In this document: piece after piece, positions 6,471-9,500 of the stretch
How positions within the stretch are numbered: position 1 is the stretch's first letter
Layout of the letters: each line of letters starts with the position of its first letter
NCBI GenBank assembly: GCA_014845975.1
Contig: RKAN01000086.1
Location: 1 to 9,500 of the forward strand
Direction: 5' to 3'
Origin: a bacterium
GTDB taxonomy: Bacteria > Bacillota_I > Bacilli_A > RF39 > UBA660
DNA length: 9,500 nt
The notes under the pieces: generated by a model
Told to the model about the DNA's origin: nothing
Databases searched by the model: none
What the model saw: the letters and a program-made list of their open reading frames with translations, nothing else
Program-made: the position numbers and the translations under genes

Positions 6471-6498
6471 ATAATAAAAGAATGGATTTAATCCACTC
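6471..6498 (-). terminator. Intrinsic terminator of the collagen-like/glycosyltransferase unit
   Basis: On the minus strand GAGTGGAT pairs with ATCCATTC (6498-6480, one G-T pair) around a TAA loop. TTTTATTATTT follows. The loop is the stop codon of the glycosyltransferase (6490-6488). This is the strongest hairpin of the window by GC content and separates the spore-surface genes from the permease. Confidence 0.8.
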
Positions 6499-7576
6499 TC
6501 ATAACCTCTAATATAACTTTTTTATTTTCCAAAATTCTTTGATTATTTGGAGATTTTGATAAAGCTAGTTCCATAAATTCTAAACTCTTTTCAAAATCTT
6601 TTTGATAAAAGTAAGCAATTGACATTAAATCATAAATCGTTTCATCATAACTAAACGGTTCATTAATATATGTTTTTGGCTGCTCTTTTATTTGAAGGGC
6701 TAAATTACCATATCGAATGACCTCTTGCCAATTTTCAAGATTATACTCTAATAATAATCTTTCTACATATGGATCTCTTAGATAAGGAGCCTCGTTGATA
6801 GCCTTATCTAACCACATTTTAGCCTCTTCTAATCGATTTAATTGAATATAACTCCTTGCAATAAAACGCATTGAAGCACATCTTTCATCTTTCCATGTAG
6901 CAGACCTTAAATTTAAATGACGGATCAATGTATCAATACAATCATTCCATCTTCCATAGTACATATATTCTCTACCTAAATAATGCATATTTCTATCGTC
7001 TTCAGGATCTTCTTTTACGGATAGCTCTAATAATGGAAGATAACTACTTCTAGATTTTTTACAATCTGGATAATGATTTAAAACGATCCCATCAATTGTT
7101 TGAAAAATTTCTAAATCAGAATTTTGATAAGTTAATACTTCATGAACAGGATGTGTCCATTTGTAATCTTTTCTACTATGAATTTTATCGGTATAAAAAC
7201 TTACAAGTGGATTATTATATTCATCTAAACTCCAGTTATATTGGTAGCGAATACGATTTGTATTTTGGGTCCAATTTTCTTCTAATTTTTGTCTCCATCC
7301 AATTTCTAATACTTCGTCTAAATCAGTACAAACACAGATATCAGTATCAGATGGAACTAATTTTAATGATTCATTTCTAGCCTTATCAAAACGCCATGGA
7401 ACAATTTTTTTAACTTTTACATGAACTCCTAACTTCTTTAATTTTTTTACAGTTTTATCGGTAGATCCAGTATCTAAAACATAAATATCGTCGGCTTCAC
7501 TCATTGATTCGACCCATCGTTCTACGAACTTTTCTTCATTTTTACAAATTGCATATACGCAAACTTTGTATTTCAA
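6488..7576 (-). CDS. Family 2 (SunS/SgtA-type) glycosyltransferase with TPR-like C-terminus
   Basis: This 362-residue protein probably glycosylates the neighbouring collagen-like proteins. The N-terminal GT-A domain (1-about 180) begins with VCVYAICKNEE, a hallmark start of this group. It has DTGSTDKTV at 35-43, PWRFDKARNESL at 60-71, a DLD metal/sugar-binding triad at 85-87 and HPVHEVL at 142-148. Residues about 195-350 are TPR-like helices (NMHYLGREYMYYGRWNDCID; SIAYFYQKDFEKSLEFMELA). The order GT-A then TPR resembles SunS, the sublancin S-glycosyltransferase, and other protein glycosyltransferases. There is no membrane segment. The start is TTG: it lies 3 bases after the stop of the upstream collagen-like gene, 7 bases after GGGAGG (7584-7589), and the next Met (residue 25) would remove the first strand of the fold. 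Coupling to the upstream gene is therefore likely. The C. difficile sgtA-bclA3 pair is a known parallel. Confidence 0.82.
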   Translation of the reverse strand: MKYKVCVYAICKNEEKFVERWVESMSEADDIYVLDTGSTDKTVKKLKKLGVHVKVKKIVPWRFDKARNESLKLVPSDTDICVCTDLDEVLEIGWRQKLEENWTQNTNRIRYQYNWSLDEYNNPLVSFYTDKIHSRKDYKWTHPVHEVLTYQNSDLEIFQTIDGIVLNHYPDCKKSRSSYLPLLELSVKEDPEDDRNMHYLGREYMYYGRWNDCIDTLIRHLNLRSATWKDERCASMRFIARSYIQLNRLEEAKMWLDKAINEAPYLRDPYVERLLLEYNLENWQEVIRYGNLALQIKEQPKTYINEPFSYDETIYDLMSIAYFYQKDFEKSLEFMELALSKSPNNQRILENKKVILEVMRVD

Positions 7577-7579
7577 ATT

Positions 7580-8224
7580 TTAACCTCCCTGTCTACCTAA
7601 ATACTCTATTACTACTGTAACTAATGAATTTGTAAAATAAGAATTTGATACAATATCATTAATATCAGGGGATTCCAAATTTAAATTTTGTTTACTAGTA
7701 TTTACTAATTCATAAACATTAGAAGGATCTTCAACCGAAATAATTCCATGAGCAGTAATTTGTTTTGCCACTTCATCTTTTGACCATTCGCTAGCACCTA
7801 TATAAATATTATCGGTATCCATTTTACGAAATCCTATAGAAACAAAATCCTTTGTTTTATCAAATTCTAATCCTGTTTTATTGGAATATCCTGAAACAAT
7901 AATATGAATAAAATAGTAACCAACAGTGTTAAATTGTATCGTATTTGCTTTTGTATCTAAATTAATTAATTTACTAAAATCTATTTCTACTCTATTAATT
8001 GGAAGTCTCTCTTTTGAAGGAATAGATAGTTGTTTCCCATCGTTGAATGTTACTAAATAAGCATTTCTCACAATTGTTTCTCCAGGGGCGCCTTGAGGTC
8101 CAGTGGCTCCTCTAGGTCCGGTTGGTCCAACACAACAAATTGGTTTATTAATAGAATCTTTTTGTATTTTTTCTAAGGCCTTTTTTAAGTTTTTTCCACA
8201 TTTATTAGAAGGACAATTATTCAT
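7580..8224 (-). CDS. Collagen-like spore surface protein 2 (BclA-type, short stalk)
   Basis: The 214-residue protein has three parts. Residues 1-32 are a Cys-containing basic anchor module (C4, C9, C30, C31) almost identical to its paralog. Residues 33-50 are six Gly-X-Y triplets (GPT GPR GAT GPQ GAP GET). Residues about 55-214 are a beta-rich head (NTIQFNTVGYYFIHIIVSGY; YELVNTSKQNLNLES; VTVVIEYL) that looks like a diverged TNF/C1q-type jelly roll. No signal peptide is present, as expected for a mother-cell protein placed on the spore from the cytosol. The ATG at 8224 is chosen by alignment with the paralog and by GGAGTG (8230-8235). An in-frame ATG at 8272 would add 16 unrelated residues. 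The head has no recognisable LxGPTLPPIPP exosporium leader before it. The gene is coupled to the glycosyltransferase downstream, and its Thr-containing triplets are possible glycan sites. Confidence 0.8.
   Translation of the reverse strand: MNNCPSNKCGKNLKKALEKIQKDSINKPICCVGPTGPRGATGPQGAPGETIVRNAYLVTFNDGKQLSIPSKERLPINRVEIDFSKLINLDTKANTIQFNTVGYYFIHIIVSGYSNKTGLEFDKTKDFVSIGFRKMDTDNIYIGASEWSKDEVAKQITAHGIISVEDPSNVYELVNTSKQNLNLESPDINDIVSNSYFTNSLVTVVIEYLGRQGG
8075..8128 (-). repeat. Gly-X-Y collagen triplets of collagen-like protein 2
   Basis: Six Gly-X-Y triplets, residues 33-50. Pro in X and Thr, Arg or Pro in Y is the usual bacterial pattern. The stalk is very short compared with BclA stalks of dozens of triplets. 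Confidence 0.85.
8101..8224 (-). repeat. Copy B of a 124-bp near-identical direct repeat (anchor module)
   Basis: This segment aligns without gaps with 8766-8889 (offset 665). I count 8 mismatches in 124 bases, about 94 percent identity. It spans from the ATG to the fourth Gly-X-Y triplet. Beyond it the two genes can no longer be aligned at DNA level. Confidence 0.9.
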
Positions 8225-8244
8225 TTTCTCACTCCTCTCTAGCA

Positions 8245-8253
8245 CATCATATG
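8245..8253 (-). promoter_or_regulatory. Possible mother-cell -10 box before collagen-like gene 2
   Basis: CATATGATG on the minus strand stands 20 bases before the ATG, the same place as CATATTATA (21 bases) before the paralog. It fits CATAnnnTA except for the last base. No AC is found 16-17 bases upstream. A weak sigma-K-like or sigma-E-like element is possible. Confidence 0.25.
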
Positions 8254-8256
8254 ATA

Positions 8257-8296
8257 TAAAAAAGAAAAGCAATAATTCAAAAATATCACTTTTCTT
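8257..8296 (-). terminator. Terminator of collagen-like gene 1
   Basis: On the minus strand AAGAAAAG (8296-8289) pairs with CTTTTCTT (8269-8262). The stem can extend inward through two G-T pairs to about 13 pairs around a T-rich loop. It runs into TTTTTT ending at 8257. Part of the transcripts may pass it into the next gene. Confidence 0.6.
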
Positions 8297-8301
8297 AATA
8301 A

Positions 8302-8889
8302 TTAATTGATTTTTACAATAATTAATTCTGTATTATAAAGACTATTTTCATTTAATTGAATTCCTGAATCTGATCGATTCACTAATGCATATTTTGCTCC
8401 TGCTGGTGATTCAAATATAGCGTTACCATGAACTGCAGCAGAATTATTTTGTTGAACTTTTACTCCCGTTTCGGATTCTCCAATAGAAACAGTATCTGGA
8501 GAAACTTGTTCTAATTCTATTAGAACTTCTTGTTCTGCGTTTTGATTTGTAAATAATACATGCCAAGTTGCTAGATAAGTTCCTGCTTGTTGGATTGTGA
8601 TTGTACTATCTGCTGAATTATATGTAATATTTTTAGAAAGCGGTGTTTCATCAAATGTAAAATCCATATCAGCATCTACTGTTGCTGCTTTTGTTTGAAC
8701 GAGCCTTAAAAATGCCGGTGTTAGTACTGGTTCTGGTCCTGTTGGACCAATTGGGCCAGTTGGACCAGTGGCCCCTCTAGGTCCTGTTGGGCCTACACAA
8801 CAAATTGGTTTATTAATAGAATCTTTTTTTATTTTTTCTAAAGCCTTTTTTAAATTTTTTCCACATTTATTAGAAGGACAATTATCCAT
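8302..8889 (-). CDS. Collagen-like spore surface protein 1 (BclA-type with TNF-like head)
   Basis: The 195-residue protein resembles BclA, the glycoprotein of exosporium hair-like filaments. Residues 1-32 are the Cys-containing basic anchor module shared with the paralog (C4, C9, KNLKKALEKIKKDSI, C30, C31). Residues 33-53 are seven Gly-X-Y triplets, four of them GPT or GAT and so possible glycosylation sites. Residues about 58-195 form the C-terminal head with ITIQQAGTYLATWHV and KYALVNRSDSGIQL, the typical pattern of the BclA trimeric jelly-roll domain. No signal peptide is present. The ATG follows AAAGGAAGTG. A sigma-K-like promoter lies immediately upstream and a terminator follows. It is the first of two collagen-like genes leading into the glycosyltransferase. 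Spore-surface location is inferred from family, promoter type and neighbours. Confidence 0.85.
   Translation of the reverse strand: MDNCPSNKCGKNLKKALEKIKKDSINKPICCVGPTGPRGATGPTGPIGPTGPEPVLTPAFLRLVQTKAATVDADMDFTFDETPLSKNITYNSADSTITIQQAGTYLATWHVLFTNQNAEQEVLIELEQVSPDTVSIGESETGVKVQQNNSAAVHGNAIFESPAGAKYALVNRSDSGIQLNENSLYNTELIIVKIN
8731..8793 (-). repeat. Gly-X-Y collagen triplets of collagen-like protein 1
   Basis: Seven triplets, residues 33-53: GPT GPR GAT GPT GPI GPT GPE. The underlying DNA is a degenerate 9-base unit (GGTCCTGTT-like on the minus complement), a place where triplet number could change by slippage or recombination. Confidence 0.85.
8766..8889 (-). repeat. Copy A of a 124-bp near-identical direct repeat (anchor module)
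   Basis: This is the partner of 8101-8224, same orientation, offset 665. Of the 8 differences, two change residues near the N-terminus (Asp2/Asn2, Lys21/Gln21); the others appear synonymous. The match ends shortly after the Gly-X-Y stalk begins. Confidence 0.9.
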
Positions 8890-8897
8890 ATTTTCAC

Positions 8898-8928
8898 TTC
8901 CTTTCTGATATATAATATGAGAAAGGAA
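8898..8928. repeat. 9-bp perfect inverted repeat around the collagen-like promoter
   Basis: TTCCTTTCT (8898-8906) and AGAAAGGAA (8920-8928) are perfect inverted copies separated by 13 bases. The spacer contains the sigma-K-like -10 box (8911-8919), and the arm nearer the gene contains the Shine-Dalgarno. The outer arm lies upstream of the expected start, so this would act as DNA (operator-like) rather than as an RNA hairpin. Confidence 0.45.
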
Positions 8929-8938
8929 ATTTAGAAGT
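8911..8938 (-). promoter_or_regulatory. sigma-K-like promoter of collagen-like gene 1
   Basis: On the minus strand AC (8938-8937), a 17-base spacer and CATATTATA (8919-8911) match the AC-N16/17-CATAnnnTA pattern of sigma-K. The expected start near 8904 lies at the Shine-Dalgarno, as at spoVIF. Late mother-cell expression fits an exosporium-type protein. Confidence 0.55.
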
Positions 8939-8957
8939 TAATTTTACCATCTAGTTT

Positions 8958-9500
8958 TTATTGATTTTTCATCACTTGCTCATTTGCAAATTGAAAATCC
9001 AGAACTGAAAAAAAATTATCAATATATTCTGATTTATTATTTTTATAATTTAAGTAATAAGCATGTTCCCACATATCTAGAGCAATTAAAGGAATATAAC
9101 CGTAATAATATGGAGTTTCCTGATTATTTAAAGTGATAATTTTTAAATTATTTTGATCTAAGACTAAAAATATATATCCAGATCCTTGAAGTAAAAGTGC
9201 CTGTTCTTTCAACTTATTTTTTAATTCTTCCACTGTCTGAAAGGTATTTTCTATCATCTTTTTTAATATAATATTTGGTTCTATTTTATTTGAAGACATA
9301 CTATTAAAATAAATATTGTGATTTAATACACCACCTAAATTAAACATGATATCATTATGATCCATTGAATTAAATTCCATAATATGATTTGATAATTCTT
9401 CTATTTGGTATTTAAAATCATAATGATTTTTTATTAATAAATTGTTTAATTTATTTAAATAACCTTGTTGATGTTTATTTCGATGTAATCCCAAAGTATG
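8958..9500 (-). CDS. Superoxide dismutase, Mn-type, divergent (5' end beyond window)
   Basis: The visible 180 residues are the bulk of an Fe/Mn superoxide dismutase, which converts superoxide to oxygen and hydrogen peroxide. The frame is open to the window edge. About 20 N-terminal residues are missing, and the TTG at 9494 is an internal Leu codon (HTLGLHRNKH aligns inside the family N-terminus). All four metal ligands are present: H6, H61 (GGVLNHNIY), D142 and H146 (LDMWEHAYY), numbering from the edge. Gateway residues H10 and Y14 are also there. Gly at position 57 and Gln127 (NNQETP) suggest the Mn rather than Fe class. Several aromatic residues normally Trp are Phe or Tyr (F65, Y109, F111, F169), and the second His of the usual HH pair is Arg. 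The next gene downstream encodes a spore filament protein; SodA is known on spores of other species. No clear terminator follows. Confidence 0.88.
   Translation of the reverse strand, partial: HTLGLHRNKHQQGYLNKLNNLLIKNHYDFKYQIEELSNHIMEFNSMDHNDIMFNLGGVLNHNIYFNSMSSNKIEPNIILKKMIENTFQTVEELKNKLKEQALLLQGSGYIFLVLDQNNLKIITLNNQETPYYYGYIPLIALDMWEHAYYLNYKNNKSEYIDNFFSVLDFQFANEQVMKNQ

Noticed and set aside
6428..6480. yybP-ykoY manganese riboswitch before the permease
   Set aside because: Only about 50 bases lie between the preceding terminator and the start, with a promoter inside them. The riboswitch needs more than 100 bases.
7096..7380. 94-codon plus-strand frame opposite the glycosyltransferase
   Set aside because: It is antisense to the conserved GT-A domain, rich in aromatic residues as shadows of AT-rich genes are, and has no start signals.
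8225..8272. Upstream in-frame ATG giving collagen-like protein 2 a 16-residue extension
   Set aside because: The extension is absent from the otherwise identical paralog and lies over the terminator and promoter region. The ATG at 8224 has a proper GGAGTG site.
8103..8309. 68-codon plus-strand frame opposite the anchor module
   Set aside because: It is explained by the collagen-like gene on the other strand and covers its terminator and promoter.
9492..9494. TTG as start codon of the superoxide dismutase
   Set aside because: The codons before it (His, Thr) continue the family alignment and the frame stays open to the edge, so this is an internal Leu.
1..9500. Type IV secretion or conjugative locus suggested by the pilin-like protein
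   Set aside because: No ATPase, coupling protein, relaxase or other channel gene is present; the neighbours are housekeeping and spore genes.

Overview
The window is AT-rich DNA with short AGGAGG-type ribosome binding sites, U-rich hairpin terminators, TGG as the tryptophan codon and TGA used as a stop (one gene). It carries genuine endospore genes (spoVIF, spoIVA, collagen-like spore-surface genes). Together these point to a low-GC endospore-forming member of the Bacillota, most likely class Bacilli and possibly an uncultivated gut lineage near Erysipelotrichia. That placement is an inference from gene content, not a phylogeny.

Layout. Positions 1-1880 (+ strand): spoVIF, preceded by a good sigma-K-like promoter, then spoIVA with its own sigma-E-like promoter. 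A short bidirectional terminator closes this block against a leftward block. Everything from 1879 to the right end is on the minus strand. Read in transcription order from the right edge: a 5'-truncated, divergent Mn-type superoxide dismutase; two paralogous collagen-like spore filament genes sharing a nearly identical 5' module; a SunS-type family-2 glycosyltransferase with a TPR-like tail, starting with TTG; an ArsP_2-type heavy-metal (manganese/arsenic) permease; a secreted, pilin-like two-TM protein with a duplicated cysteine-rich ectodomain; engB; an unrecognised 156-residue protein; der; and a small tail-anchored protein.

How they work together. The left block (SpoIVA basement layer, SpoVIF coat maturation) and the right block (collagen-like filaments, coupled glycosyltransferase, SOD) both look like mother-cell programmes that build and decorate the spore surface. 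Between them lies a vegetative core with sigma-A-type promoters: the two ribosome-assembly GTPases EngB and Der plus small membrane or unknown proteins. The gene order is very compact: four terminator hairpins overlap stop codons, one hairpin also covers the next gene's Shine-Dalgarno, and several promoters lie almost against the ribosome binding site.

Most novel-looking items: the mosaic collagen-like pair with its coupled glycosyltransferase; the pilin-like Cys-repeat protein cotranscribed with engB; and the engB/156-aa terminator-RBS hairpin. No tRNA, rRNA, CRISPR, transposon or phage feature was seen. No gene-free stretch exceeds about 80 bases.
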